A stretch of 64,000 nucleotides of DNA, from contig CM057228.1 of NCBI GenBank assembly GCA_029891385.1, forward strand, positions 34,971,023 to 35,035,022, written 5' to 3'. Position 1 is the stretch's first letter; each line of letters opens with the position of its first letter. Both the position numbers and the translations under genes were made by a program. This DNA comes from Erythroxylum novogranatense (lineage: Eukaryota; Streptophyta; Magnoliopsida; Malpighiales; Erythroxylaceae). Positions 47,180-58,640 of this stretch are shown piece after piece. The notes beneath the pieces are model-generated. The model worked only from the letters and a program-made list of their open reading frames with translations. It did no database searches and was not told where the DNA came from.

Positions 47180-48829
47180 ATGGTAGTGACTAGATCTCTT
47201 CGTAGAGAAATTGAGCAATTTGGTCCGGAGATCGAGAGAACATTACGAAGATTACGTAAAGAAGCAGGGTCAACTTTGGTGAACGAATTGGAAGCAGAAT
47301 CTGAAGAAACAATGGCAAATCCGAGAACTCTGAGGGAGTTGGCTGCACCCGATTTAACTAATAGACCATTATGCATAACATTTCCAAATTTTGATGAACA
47401 TGTTACCTTTGAGTTAAAGTCTGGATTAATTCATTTATTGCCTAACTTTCATGGCCTTGCAGGTGAGGATGCACATAAGCATCTTAAGGAACTTGATGTG
47501 GTGTGTTTGAGCATGAAGCCTCACGGGGTGACGGACGAGCAAATCATGTTGAGGGCTTTCCCATTCTCCCTCAAAGATGCAACAAAAGATTGGCTATTTG
47601 ATTTACCTGCAGGAAGTGTGAACACGTTGTTGGAGATGAAGAGGTTATTTTTGGAAAAATATTTTCCGGCCTCAAAGATAGCAAGTATTCGGAAGGAGAT
47701 ATGCGGTATTAAGCAGCACAATGGGGAGTCTCTTTATGAATACTGGGAGCGATTTAAGAAGCTGTGTGCCAGTTGCCCACATCACAACATACCGGAACAA
47801 CTTCTTATCCAATATTTTTATGAAGGATTGCTGCCAATGGAAAGGAGTTTGGTTGATGCAGCGAGTGGTGGGGCACTTTGTGAGAAGACCCCCATTGAAG
47901 CCAGGATATTACTTGAGCGGATGGCCGCTAACACTCAGCAATTCAGCACTCGTAATGATGTTCGGCGAGTAAATGAGGTAAGCACTTCATCTATTGAACA
48001 TCGTTTAGATGAACTAACACCTTTTGTGAGACAGATTGTAGTTGGACAGGCACAAGTGAAAGCGTGTGGGATATGTTCAAACACAAGTCATCCAACTGAC
48101 GAGTGCCCAGCTTTGCAAGAAGGGAGTATGGAGCACGTGAATGCTACAGGAGGGAACTTCCCGAACCAATACAATCCATACTCGCAGACGTATAACCTAG
48201 GTTGGAGGGATCACCCCAATTTGAGTTATGGAGGGAATCGACAACAAAATTACTTCCAGAATCGACCGCAAGGGCCTCCAGGATTTCAACCAAGGCAACA
48301 AGGAGCTTCTTCTTCAAGTTCAGGTGCATCTTTAGAAGAACTTGTTAACAAACTTATTGCTAATAATTCCCAATTTCAACAGGACATGAAAGCAAACCAA
48401 CAGAGCATGGAATACCAAATAAGTCAATTGGCAGTAAGGATAAATCGCCTAGAATCGCAAGGAGGAGGAAAATTGCCATCACAACCTGAGGTGAACCCGA
48501 AGAATGTCAGCGCCATAACCCTGAGGGGCGGAAAGGAGATTGAAGGCCCCAAAAGAACCCCAACAAAGATTGCTACCGAGGAAGAGATTGAGAGGGAATT
48601 GGAAGAGGAAGAAAATTCATCATCAAGTACGAAGGTAAATGTCGAAAGTCCCAATATTATTAGAACTAACCCTCCACCTTTTCCGAGCAGATTAACGAGA
48701 TCAAACAAGGAGGACAAGGATAAAGAGATATCGAGACTTTCCGAAGGTAGAAGTCAACATACCTTTGCTCGAAGCAATCAAGCAAGTGCCAAGGTATGCC
48801 AAATTCCTCAAGGAACTATGTACACATAA
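47180..48829 (+). CDS. gag: Athila-type Gag (549 codons, open)
   Basis: Structural protein forming the cytoplasmic particle in which the element is reverse transcribed. Residues 1-60 are charged. About 60-260 form the retrotransposon gag domain (FPNFDEHVTFEL, AFPFSLKDATKDWLFDLPAG, LFLEKYFPASK, ESLYEYWERFKKLCASCPHH). A zinc knuckle CGICSNTSHPTDEC (Cx2Cx4Hx4C) lies near residue 296, followed by a Gln/Asn/Pro-rich stretch and a coiled-coil-like segment (QQDMKANQQSMEYQIS). The start MVVTRS at 47,180 lies 114 bp after the primer site. It was probably fused in frame to pol: the C-terminus after about 48,760 is out of frame relative to the continuing LEAIKQVPRYAKFLKELC, so a small indel truncates the polyprotein. 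Confidence 0.88.
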   Translation: MVVTRSLRREIEQFGPEIERTLRRLRKEAGSTLVNELEAESEETMANPRTLRELAAPDLTNRPLCITFPNFDEHVTFELKSGLIHLLPNFHGLAGEDAHKHLKELDVVCLSMKPHGVTDEQIMLRAFPFSLKDATKDWLFDLPAGSVNTLLEMKRLFLEKYFPASKIASIRKEICGIKQHNGESLYEYWERFKKLCASCPHHNIPEQLLIQYFYEGLLPMERSLVDAASGGALCEKTPIEARILLERMAANTQQFSTRNDVRRVNEVSTSSIEHRLDELTPFVRQIVVGQAQVKACGICSNTSHPTDECPALQEGSMEHVNATGGNFPNQYNPYSQTYNLGWRDHPNLSYGGNRQQNYFQNRPQGPPGFQPRQQGASSSSSGASLEELVNKLIANNSQFQQDMKANQQSMEYQISQLAVRINRLESQGGGKLPSQPEVNPKNVSAITLRGGKEIEGPKRTPTKIATEEEIERELEEEENSSSSTKVNVESPNIIRTNPPPFPSRLTRSNKEDKDKEISRLSEGRSQHTFARSNQASAKVCQIPQGTMYT

Positions 48830-49930
48830 GAGGAAATTAAGGGGTGATGAGAAAGTGATGATGGGTGAGAATGTGTCGGCAGTATTCAGAAAGAAGATGC
48901 CTCCAAAATGCCTAGATCCAGGTATGTTCACTATTCCTTACAAAATTGGTAATACTGTGATCAGTAGAGCAATGTTGGATTTGGGTGCTTCTATTAATGT
49001 GATGCCTCATTCGATTTATGCTTTTTTAAATTTGTGCTCTTTGAAAAGAACGAATGTAGTCATCCAATTGGTCGATCGCACTAATGTTATCCTGATGGAT
49101 TGGTTGAGGATGTTTTGGTGCAGGTGAATGAGTTAGTGTTCCCTGCAGATTTTTATGTTGTGGATATGAATGATGACACCTCATGCAATCCGATACCTAT
49201 CTTTTTGGGGCGACCATTCCTTAATACAACTCAAACTAAGATAGATGTTCGTAAAGGCACCCTCACAATGGAATTTGATGGGGAAGTAATTCATTTCAAT
49301 ATTTTTTATGCCATGAAACATCCTCCTAATGATCATTGTGTTTTCTCTATTAATGTGATCGATCCTTTGGTGCATGAAATGTTTAAATTAAGTTATAGGG
49401 ATCATCTGGAAATAGCTTTAACCGAGAATATGGAAGTAGAAGCCAACACTGATGTTGAGATGGGAGAGGAGCTTGTGGAAATGACAGCTGCCTTGGACTC
49501 ATTAGAGAGCTCTTCAAAAAGGTATGATTTGGCTTCTATTCAACTACCTGAAGCTTACCAGAAGTTGTTACCTTCTGATGTGCAGGCCCCAGAATTAGAA
49601 TTAAAGTCACTCCCTACACATCTGAAGTATGCCTATTTGGGAGATAAACAGACTCTCCCAGTTATCATTTCGGCAGAATTGACTTCAACTCAAGAGGAGA
49701 GGCTGATTCGAATGCTGAGGGAGCATAAGAAGGCCATCGGGTGGACCATTGCAGATATCCAAGGGATAAGCCCTTCCATATGTATGCATCGCATTTTATT
49801 GGAGGATGATGCAAAATCTACAAGGCAAGCTCAACGTAGGCTGAATCCTCCAATGATGGAAGTTATGAAGAAGGAGGTCCCAAGCTTCTCGATGTCAGTA
49901 ATCTACCGATATCCGACAAGAAGTGGGTAA
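48765..49930 (+). pseudogene. pol: Athila pol: aspartic protease and start of reverse transcriptase
   Basis: Frame 3 from 48,765 reads LEAIKQVPRYAKFLKELC, then MPPKCLDPGMFTIPYKIG and MLDLGASINVMP, the retropepsin region with active-site Asp in DLGAS. Near 49,100 the frame moves to frame 2: IPIFLGRPFLNTTQTKIDV ends the protease, and AIGWTIADIQGISPSICMHR begins the RT linker. It is lost again near 49,890 (PSFSMSVIYRYPTRSG, stop). Two frameshifts relative to one ancestral polyprotein are thus visible. Confidence 0.85.
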
Positions 49931-51080
49931 GTCCGGTTCAGGTGGTTCCAAAGAAATCTGGAATCACTGTTGTGAAAAACGAGGAAGGTGAGTTGATTCC
50001 CACCCGAGTGCAAACCGGGTGGCGAGTATGTATTGATTATTGAAAGTTAAATGCTGCTACTCGTAAAGATCATTTCCCCCTTCCTTTCATTGATCAAATG
50101 CTTGAGAGATTGGATGGTTATGACTTTTATTGCTTTTTAGATGGCTTTTCAGGTTATCTTCAGATCCCGATTGCACCGGAAGATCAGGAGAAGACCACGT
50201 TCACATGCCCATTCGGTACGTTTACCTACCGAAGGATGTCATTCGGGCTATGTAACGCACCTGCCACGTTCCAAAGGTGTATGGTAAGCATTTTTTCTGA
50301 ATATGTTGAGAAAATTATTGAGATATTCATGGACGATTTTAGTGTGTATGGATCTTCTTTTGATGAATGTCTTGAGAATCTTACCATTATCTTGGAACGA
50401 TGCATAGAAACTAACCTTGTGTTGAACTGGGAAAAATGTCAGTTTATGGTGGATCAAGGTATAGTTTTAGGCCATGTGATATCTGCTAAAGGTATTGAAG
50501 TTGACAAGTCTAAAGTTGATATCATTTCTTCTTTACCTTACCCCTCTACTGTGAGGGAAGTGCGTTCTTTTTTGGGGCATGCAGGTTTTTATAGGAGGTT
50601 CATTAAGGACTTTTCGAAGATAGCCTCACCATTATGCAAGCTTCTTCAACAAGATGTCCCCTTTGAGTTCGACGAGAGGTGTAAAGACGCATTCAACAAA
50701 CTTAAGGAGCTTCTAACGTCCCCACCGGTGATTAGACCACCAGATTGGAACCTCCCATTCGAGATCATGTGTGATGTGAGCGATTATGCGATGGGGGCGG
50801 TTCTAGGGCAAAGAGTGGGAAGAGCTTTGCATGCCATCTATTATGCTTCAAAACTTTGAATCCAAATTTCAATTACATTATTCCACTTCTCGAAAAGAAT
50901 TGTTATCTGTGGTTTTGCTTTGGAAAATTTTGATCATATTTGCTTGGTGCTAAAGTGATTGTTTATTCGACCATGCGACTTTACGATACTTGCTTACAAA
51001 GAAAGAAGCAAAACCGAGGTGATCGATGGATTCTCCTCCTGAAATTGATTTGGAGATTAGAGATAAGAAGGGGCAGAAAA
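49920..51080 (+). pseudogene. pol: Athila pol: reverse transcriptase and RNase H
   Basis: Frame 1 reads KKWVSPVQVVPKKSGITVV, GWRVCIDY, a TGA in place of an amino acid, and KLNAATRKDHFPLPFIDQML. The open stretch 50,098-50,859 follows with FLDGFSGYLQIPIAPEDQEK, TFTYRRMSFGLCNAPATFQR and the catalytic FMDDFSVYG. The connection domain (SFLGHAGFYRRFIKDFSKIA) and the start of RNase H (FEIMCDVSDYAMGAVLGQR) end at a TGA at 50,857. 50,860-51,080 keeps only scattered RNase H similarity. Catalytic Asp residues of RT are present, but stops and shifts make it inactive. Confidence 0.88.
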
Positions 51081-51081
51081 C

Positions 51082-52480
51082 GTGGTGGCGGATCATCTCA
51101 GTCGATTGGTAAAGGAAGAAGATGATATCCCTTTACGAGAAAGTTTTCCAGATGAGCAATTATTTTCTGCCGATGCGACACCACCATGGTATGCAGACAT
51201 TGTCAATTTTTTAGTAACTAATGAATTACCTGTTGGTTTGTCTAAGGCTCATAGGGATAAGCTACGAAGTGAAGCGAAGTACTATGTTTGGGATGACCAT
51301 ATCTTTGGAGGCATTGTGCAATTCAAGTCATCAGAAGGTGTGTACCAAAAAGTGAATTGTCATCAATTTTAGCCTTCTGCCATTCGAATGCATGCGGAGG
51401 ACATTTTGGAGTAAAACGGACAGCTCAAAAAGTTCTAGAGAGCGGCTTCTACTGGCCAACATTATTCAAAGATGCATATATCTTTTGCAAATCCTGTGAT
51501 AGATGTCAACGGTCAGGTAACCTGTCCCGCAAGGATCAAATGCCACAAACCCCTTTGCTTTTCTGTGAAATTTTTGACGTTTAGGGCATTGATTTTATGG
51601 GGCCTTTCCCTCCATCTTTTGGCTTTACTTATATATTGCTTGCGGTTGATTATGTTTCTAAATGGGTGGAAGAAAAAGCCACTAGGACTAACGATGCCAA
51701 GGTTGTTGCAGATTTTGTTAAGGCTAACATTCTTTCCAGGTTCGGGATACCAAAGGCCATTGTTAGCAATAGAGGAACCCACTTCGCAACAGGGTGATGG
51801 AAGCAATGTTCAAAAAATATCACATCACGCATAAGGTTTCTACTGCTTACCATCCCCAAACCAACGGGCAAGCTGAAGTCTCCAATCGGGAAATCAAGTT
51901 AATTCTAGAGAAAACTGTCCAACCCAATAGGAAGGATTGGAGCATAAGACTGGAAGATACATTGTACGCCTACCGGACAGCTTACAAAACCCCAATTGGC
52001 ATGTCGCCGTACAGGCTAGTGTTCGGGAAGCCATGTCATCTTCCAGTGGAATTACAACATAAGGCATTTTGGGCCATCAAAAGATGCAACATGCACTTGG
52101 ATGATGCAGGAGTGCATAGGAAGCTGCAGCTTCAGGAGTTGGAAAAAATGAGGAACGAGTCCTATCAAAATGTAGTGATATATAAGGATAGGACAAAAGC
52201 TTTTCATGATAAGATGATTTCGAGGAAGAGTTTCTCAGTGGGCCAGAAAGTGTTACTATATCATTCCAGACTCAAGCTCTTTCCTGGTAAGTTACGTTCC
52301 CATTGGGTTGGTCCATTTGTTATCACTCATGTCTTTCCTTTTGGTGCAGTGGAGATACGGAGCCTCAAAACTGACAAGACATTTCGAGTGAATGATCATC
52401 GCTTAAAGCCGTATTATGAGGGCTTCGAAACGGAGGATCTGGAGGTGTTGATGCTAAAGGATGTGACGGGTGTCACTTAA
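51082..52480 (+). pseudogene. pol: Athila pol: integrase
   Basis: After VADHLSRLVKEEDD (end of RNase H), 51,369-51,584 carries the HHCC zinc region (HFGVKRTAQKVLESGFYWP, CKSCDRCQRSG). The core follows at 51,585-51,797: GIDFMGPFPPSFGFTYILL with the first Asp, and IVSNRGTHF where the second catalytic Asp has become Asn. A frameshift follows, then 51,794-52,480 with [20 protein letters not shown] (catalytic Glu) and a C-terminal domain ([28 protein letters not shown]). There is no chromodomain, as expected for Athila-type and unlike element O. An in-frame stop sits at 51,582. Confidence 0.87.
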
Positions 52481-53416
52481 AGTACGCAATTGGAGGTCGA
52501 GCCAATGACATTAAACAAAGGCGCTGCTTGGGAGGCAACCCAAGGGGAGTTAATTTATGTCTTCTACATTTTTGCTTATGTTATTTTTGTTAGCTACTCC
52601 ATTTCTGACATTTGATTTTACATTGAGGACAATGCACATTTTAAGTGTGGGGGTGGGGTACATTAGTTTTGATGCATTTTTTTACTTTTTTATTTTTTTT
52701 ACATTAGTTTTGATGCATTTTTTTAGCTTAATTGTAGCTTACGTGACTCTTTAGGCAGTTTTCAAAATTAAATGAACCAAATTCAAAATTTTTCTTGTTT
52801 TCTATTGCTTTTAAGATTATTTAGTCATAATTAGAGTGTGAATTAATTAGTAAAATCCATAGCAACTCTAGCATGTACTTTTGCTCTTGTGATTTATTAA
52901 TGTGCATTATCTTTAGAAGCGTAGTGACTAATGGTAGACAAAGCCGATGAGATTTTGAGCCTTAATTGACTGACACATCCATATCAGTCTCATTGCCTTT
53001 TGATAATGTGTGACCTTCATGACATGTACATCTTGATTTTGCATTGAATTTCTATTCGAGACCACATTTTTATCACATGCATTAATATGGATATGATTAG
53101 GCATTCTTTGTTTTTCATAAACTACATTGGCCAAATAACCTACCCTATTGACATGATTTTTCTCTTGTTATACCCCTTTGAGCTTTATCCTTTCTTTTTG
53201 CATAAACCACATTTTAGCTTTTAAACTTAACCAAATGTCCTACCCAAGTCATAAAGCTAGTGAAACATTTGTGATTGGTGAGTTTGTGGATGTACAAAAT
53301 TCTAAGTGTGGGGGTGTATATATGTGAGGGATGGTTATATTCCCATGTTGATGTAGTTTATTTTAATTTTAAAAAAAAAAGGGAAAAAGAAAAGAAAATG
53401 GAAAAGAAAAAAAAAG

Positions 53417-53451
<35 letters not shown>

Positions 53452-54165
53452 TTGTTTAAAATAAATGTACTAAGGAAGAATTGCATTTGTGTTGAAAAGT
53501 TGTTTATAATTCATGCATCTTCCTAGAGTTGTAATGGTTAAGTCATTTGAGTATGTTGAAAATGAGGTAGAAATTTGCTTCAAAGATTCACTCTTGTGAT
53601 TTGATTGGGATAATTGTATGAGTGATTGTTTTGGATTGACATATGCTTCATATGGTTTGTGTGTGAGAGTTGAATAGGGTTGTGAAATGTAATTGTTGCA
53701 TTTGTCATAGCTGACGGTACCCAGTTTTTGATGAGTGTTGCGTTGTTTCACTAGCTTTGATGACTTTTATGCTACTTGACCTAAATATACCTCACCTTAT
53801 CCTTGCCCACATTACAACCTTGAAAAGTCCTTTGATTCATGATTTTGCATGTGAACATTAGTGGTGGAGAAATGAAATGCTATGCAAAGTTGTGGATTGT
53901 CATGATCATGAATGGTATTGAGTGTACCCATGGATATATTTTAGTTAAACACATTTTCCAAGTCTACCATTAGATTGCTCAGTTTTTGAAGATATTGAAT
54001 GTTAATAGATCATGAGTAAAAGCTTTGAATGTTGAGTTTTTGCTTAGGGCATGAAAGTCATTACCTTTACTTATGACTATTTATTCTTGAGAAATGTGGA
54101 GAATGAGTTAAATCTTTGATTTGTGATTTTGATTTTGAAGATTTGCCGGAGGACGGTCTAAGATC
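52481..54165 (+). mobile_element. 3' non-coding region of the Athila element; no env-like ORF
   Basis: About 1.7 kb without ORFs above 95 codons. Athila elements often carry an env-like ORF here; none is visible. It contains purine-rich DNA (53,371-53,454) and two early copies of the polypurine motif AAGTGTGGGGGT at 52,643 and 53,304, in addition to the one at the LTR. Confidence 0.75.
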
Positions 54166-54180
54166 AAGTGTGGGGGTATT
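54166..54180 (+). other. Polypurine tract of the Athila element
   Basis: AAGTGTGGGGGTATT lies directly before the 3' LTR start TGATAGGATT. The same core recurs twice upstream. Confidence 0.82.
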
Positions 54181-55676
54181 TGATAGGATTGAAATATCTT
54201 ATATTTTCTTATGCATTTACATGTGATTTCAATCCTATTTTGTAAGATAAAATGCTCAGTTTGTGTTCAATTTGTGTTGGCTATTAGGATGGATTTATTG
54301 ATATATTTTTGAGACCAAAAAGACAATATTTTTTAAAAGCAAATTGGAACACATTCTTTTTCATGTTAAAGGTATGAATTGAAAAAAAATAAAATAAAGA
54401 AAAACACAATTGGTTATCTTATTGCGTTGCGTGAAAACGCAAAGATGTCGTTAATATCTCGTATGCGTTTTTACGCACGCAACACGCATGGAGGATACGA
54501 GGGTTTAAGGAGGATTGACTTTAAATTGTCTTTTCACTTCTGTACGTAAATGCAGAGGAAGAAGAAGCGGCAGCAGACGTTGGAGAGAACAAATGGCGGC
54601 GTATCAAGAGGAACGTGGAGAAGCATACTTGACGCAGATAAAAAGGAGCAAGAGTTTTAATTATCTTGTCATTCTTTTGCTACAGAGCACAACATCGGTG
54701 TGAGGAGAAAAGCTTACGTGAAGAAACCAATAGCAAAGAAAGAAGCTGCTTGAGGGAATGTGCTTTTCCATTTTTACTTGTTTCAACGTGAGTATTGGAG
54801 GTAGAGGAAGGTAACTTGGTCTGCCATTTTGCATGACAATTATGACTCATTTTTGGAGCATAAAAATGAAGATAACAGGCTAGTTTCCGACACCGGTTCA
54901 ATGGGGATATCGACGCCAAGTCACGGTTAAGCTATTTTTATCATTTTAAAGTTGTGATTTATTTTCGGATAGTTGTGTTGTTGGTATGGATTTGGATGGT
55001 TTTGAAATTAATGATCTTAATATAATATTTTGATTGTTTTATTTCGAACCTATTGCTAGAATATTAATTGTAATCCGTAATCGTTACTTTTAATATTTGT
55101 GAGTAGCATCTAACGATCGTTTATCGTTAAGAACAACATGACTTAGGTTAGATAACCCGAGCTTGTGAGGTTACTGCCTATATTGATTGTTTTCCAATTT
55201 GTAATGCGACTACTAAATTGAATCTAGAGATCGTATCCTAGATTATTTGGTGGTTAGGTTTAATCAATGATCGTATCTTGATTAAATTCAATTTAAGGGA
55301 AAATCGAGATTTATATAGCGTTCTATTAGTCTCAGATCAATAGTCCGAAAAGAATTGTAAAAGCTTTAAAATGAGGGAATATGCTTGATTATGCTTAGGC
55401 CGAGATTGACCCTAGAACCGGATCTTACTTATACTCGACACTTTTCTCATTTTTGATTGTTTATTTTAATTTGTTTTTGATAGTTTAATTTTACTTTAAT
55501 CTTCTAAATTGTTCAAAAACCAAAAAACCCCCCCATATACTTTTTTTTGCATCAATTATTTTCAGTACGAAAATTAACCAAACATTCCCTGTGGATTCGA
55601 TCCCGACTTACCACAACTACAAATTTTAGTGTGCAGAGTCAGGTAAATTTTGCAGTGCACTCGACACGCGTTGTCA
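54181..55676 (+). mobile_element. 3' LTR of the Athila-type element
   Basis: 1,496 bp, from TGATAGGATTGAAATATC to GCGTTGTCA, followed by TTACC. It lacks the 1-kb duplication and the CG-rich stretch of the 5' LTR. It is closer to the first duplicate than to the second. Confidence 0.94.
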
Positions 55677-55681
55677 TTACC

Positions 55682-56045
55682 ACTACCCCTTGGCTCTTAG
55701 GTGGCGATTTCAATGCCAAATTGGACAGCCGAGATAAGCGTGGTGGCTCTCGTCTCCAACCTATTGTCAACCCTCAATTCCGCAACTGCGTGCATCTTTG
55801 TAACCTTCAGGAAATAGAGTTTGTTGGCCCTCACTTCACATGGCGACGCGGCTAGATTCGGGCCCGATTAGATCGCGCCTTCTGCTCCACTTCTTGGCAT
55901 GCCGCCTTTCCTTCCACCCGTGTGGCCCACCTGCCGTTTTTGAAATTGGATCATCGGCCACTTCTCCTCACTTTTACCAACCCTGACCCCCTCTTCCGAC
56001 TCGGCGTCCGTTCCGTTTTCAATTCGCTTAGCTCACCCACGCGGA
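55682..56045 (+). pseudogene. LINE ORF2 endonuclease, C-terminal half
   Basis: It continues the split domain: TPWLLGGDFNAKLDSRDKRG, FRNCVHLCNLQEIEFVGPHF and TWRRG, a TAG at 55,853, then IRARLDRAFCSTSWHAAFPS and the motif LKLDHRPLLL with the conserved Asp-His pair. A frameshift near 56,010 moves into the frame used by the RT. Confidence 0.87.
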
Positions 56046-58113
56046 TTTCTCTCATGTAGTGGCTACGCACTGGGCCCACTCTCCCTCAGACTTTTGTGGA
56101 GCGATTCAACATCTTTCGACTAAACTTAGTCAATGGAATGACGATACCTTCGGGAATATTTTCCATCGAAAAAATCATTTCATGGCCCGCTTGGTCAGTA
56201 TCCAACAATCCTCGGAAGATTCTAAATCGTCCTCGCTTCAGGCGCTTGAGCTATATCTGCAGGCTGAACTCGAACACATTCTGCTTCAGGAAGAGCTCTT
56301 CTAGCATCAACGCTCGCGCAGCCAGTGGCTCAACACGGGCGACAGGAATACTTCCTACTATCATGCAATCACTTCTTCCAAGCGTCGGCAAATGTGCATC
56401 ACTTCTTGTACAGCTGAGGACGGAACGATCTGCACTGACCCTCGATCTCTCCGAGACTTAGCACGTCATCATTTCGAGGCTCTCTACTACTCCGAAAGCC
56501 CCTCCCTCCCCAGTTGGCACCTTTCCGGACGGTTTCCCCCTCTCCCTCCGCACGCCACAGATGACCTTACTCAACCGTTAAGTCCCGAGGAAGTCAAGAC
56601 CGCTTTCTTCACCATGGCTCCTAATAAAGCGCCTGGCTTTGATGGGTTGACTGCATTGTTTTACCAATCACAGTGGGACACTATTGGCCCTTCCGCGACG
56701 AGCTTTCTCCAGAATATCTTTAGTCACGGCCTCTGGGACTCTAAGCTTAACCGTACCATTCTAGTCCTTATTCCTAAAATCCCATCCCTCGCTTTGCTCT
56801 CACAATTTCGGCCTATCACTCTCTGCTCCGTTTTATACAAAGGCCTCACAAAGATTATGGTTAATCGGATCAAATCGTACCTCAATGACCTCGTCACTCC
56901 CACTCAGTGTAGTTTTGTTCCGGGACAACAGATTACCGACAACATTATCATCACTCAGGAAGTTATTCATTCCATGCGTAGGAAAACGGGGCGCAAGGGG
57001 CTCATGGCCATCAAAGTGGATTTAGAAAAGGCCTACGATCGGCTTCATTGGGCCTTCATCCACGACACCCTCCTCAATGTGGGCCTTCCGGGCAATCTTA
57101 TCACTCTTATCATGAAATACATCACTACTGTCTCCCTCTAAGTCAACTGGCAGGGGGACTTAAGTGACCCATTCAACCCTTCCCGAGGCCTCCGCCAGGG
57201 TGACCCGCTCTCTCCCTATCTCTTCGTTCTCTGCATGGAATGCCTGAGCCATGCTATCACTCATGAGGTGGCTCACGGTTCCTGGCGACCCATCAAGTTG
57301 AGTAGGAATGGACCGCCCTTGTCTCACTTATTTTTTGCAGATGACCTTATCCTCTTCGCAGAGGCTTCGCTCGATTAGGTGTCCGTTATTCGTGACACTC
57401 TTAACTCCTTCTGTGCTTCTTCTGGGCAACGCATGAGTCTGGCCAAATTGCGATGCTATTTATCCCGGAATACCTCTCCAACTGCACGCCACTTCCTCAG
57501 CAACGTCTTAGAAGTCCGTGGGACCTCAGATCTCAAACGGGATCTTAGCGTCCCTCTTCTGCATCGGCATGTTACCCGTTACACTTATCAGCCTATTCTT
57601 GACAAAGTTCAACAGCGTCTTTCAAGTTGGTCGTCTCAACTCCTTTCTTTTGCTGGACAACTCACTCTGACCCAATCGGTCTTAGCAGCTATCCCGAGCT
57701 ACACTATGCAGACAGTTCGCCTCCCACGCAAACTGTGTGATGATCTAGAACGAGCTATGTGTCCATTTTTGTGGGGTTCCTCATGCAACCAACACAAAAT
57801 CCACCTTGTCAATTGGTCGGCCGTTTGCAAACCCAAGGAGCTGGGCGGCCTTGGTCTTCGGAGCATTAGAGCCACGAATGATGCTTTCCTTACCAAACTT
57901 AGCTGGTCCCTGATTACCACTTCGCATGCGTTGTGGGTCCGAGTGCTCTCCGGTAAATACCGTTTCGATGCAACCCACCCTCCCCCATCCTTAGCCACCA
58001 CCGGGGATTCAATGGTTTGGCGAAGCATCAAAGCCACCTGGCCCATCGTTCAGCAATGGATGAAATGGATGCTCAGCGACGACTCCAAGACACGCTTCTG
58101 GCTTGACCCGTAG
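56046..58113 (+). pseudogene. LINE ORF2 reverse transcriptase
   Basis: One frame runs the whole length, broken by stops at 56,302, 57,139, 57,376 and 58,111. The RT fingers and palm are clear: FFTMAPNKAPGFDGLTALFY, LVLIPKIPSLALLSQFRPIT, VPGQQITDNIIITQEVIHSM, GLMAIKVDLEKAYDRLHWAF, then [20 protein letters not shown] and [15 protein letters not shown] with the catalytic FADD. The thumb region follows from 57,379. This enzyme copies LINE RNA at the nicked target. Stops rather than frameshifts dominate here, several being single-base changes at CAA, TGG or similar codons. Confidence 0.9.
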
Positions 58114-58116
58114 CTT

Positions 58117-58640
58117 GTGGGCACTGGACCACTTCTATCCCACGCTACCCACCCTATTCCCGGTTCCGCTCTTCCCCTGAGTGTCTCCTGGTTTGTGGAT
58201 TCCAGTGGCCATTGGGATTTGGCGCAGATCCACTCCTGGCTTCCTCCCCCTATTTGTCGCCTTATTGCCGACACTTTTCCGCCCCATCCGTTCCTTGGGC
58301 CCGATCGGTTGGTCTGGGGTGCTTCCGACAGTGGCCACTTTACAGTGGCTTCTACGTACTCCATGATCATAGGCCTTGACCATGAGTCGCCTCATGCAGT
58401 TTGGAAGGGCATTTGGCAATGGCCCAGACCACCGCGTATTCACACGTTTCTTTGGCTCCTCAGCCGCGACCGGCTCCTCACGAATCATAACCAGGTCCAA
58501 CAGGACCTCACTACGGATGGAAGTTGTCCTCACTGTTCCTTCGAGGAGTCTTCCCTCTATATTGTGCGCAATTGCCTCAAAGCCCGTAGTGTGTGGACCA
58601 TGCTGTCGCCACAACTCGTTGCGATTCAGTTCTTACTCAA
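58117..58640 (+). pseudogene. LINE ORF2 zinc-binding (zf-RVT) domain
   Basis: Same frame as the RT: HFTVASTYSMI, AVWKGIWQWPRPPRIHTFLW and LLSRDRLLTNHNQVQQDL, then the pair CPHC and RNC, the pattern of the zf-RVT domain found C-terminal to plant LINE reverse transcriptases. A frameshift near 58,640 ends the frame. Confidence 0.82.

Noticed and set aside
53275..53526. Lys/Glu-rich ORF in the Athila 3' region
   Set aside because: It is produced by the AAAAG-rich tract at 53,371-53,454 and is not an env-like protein.
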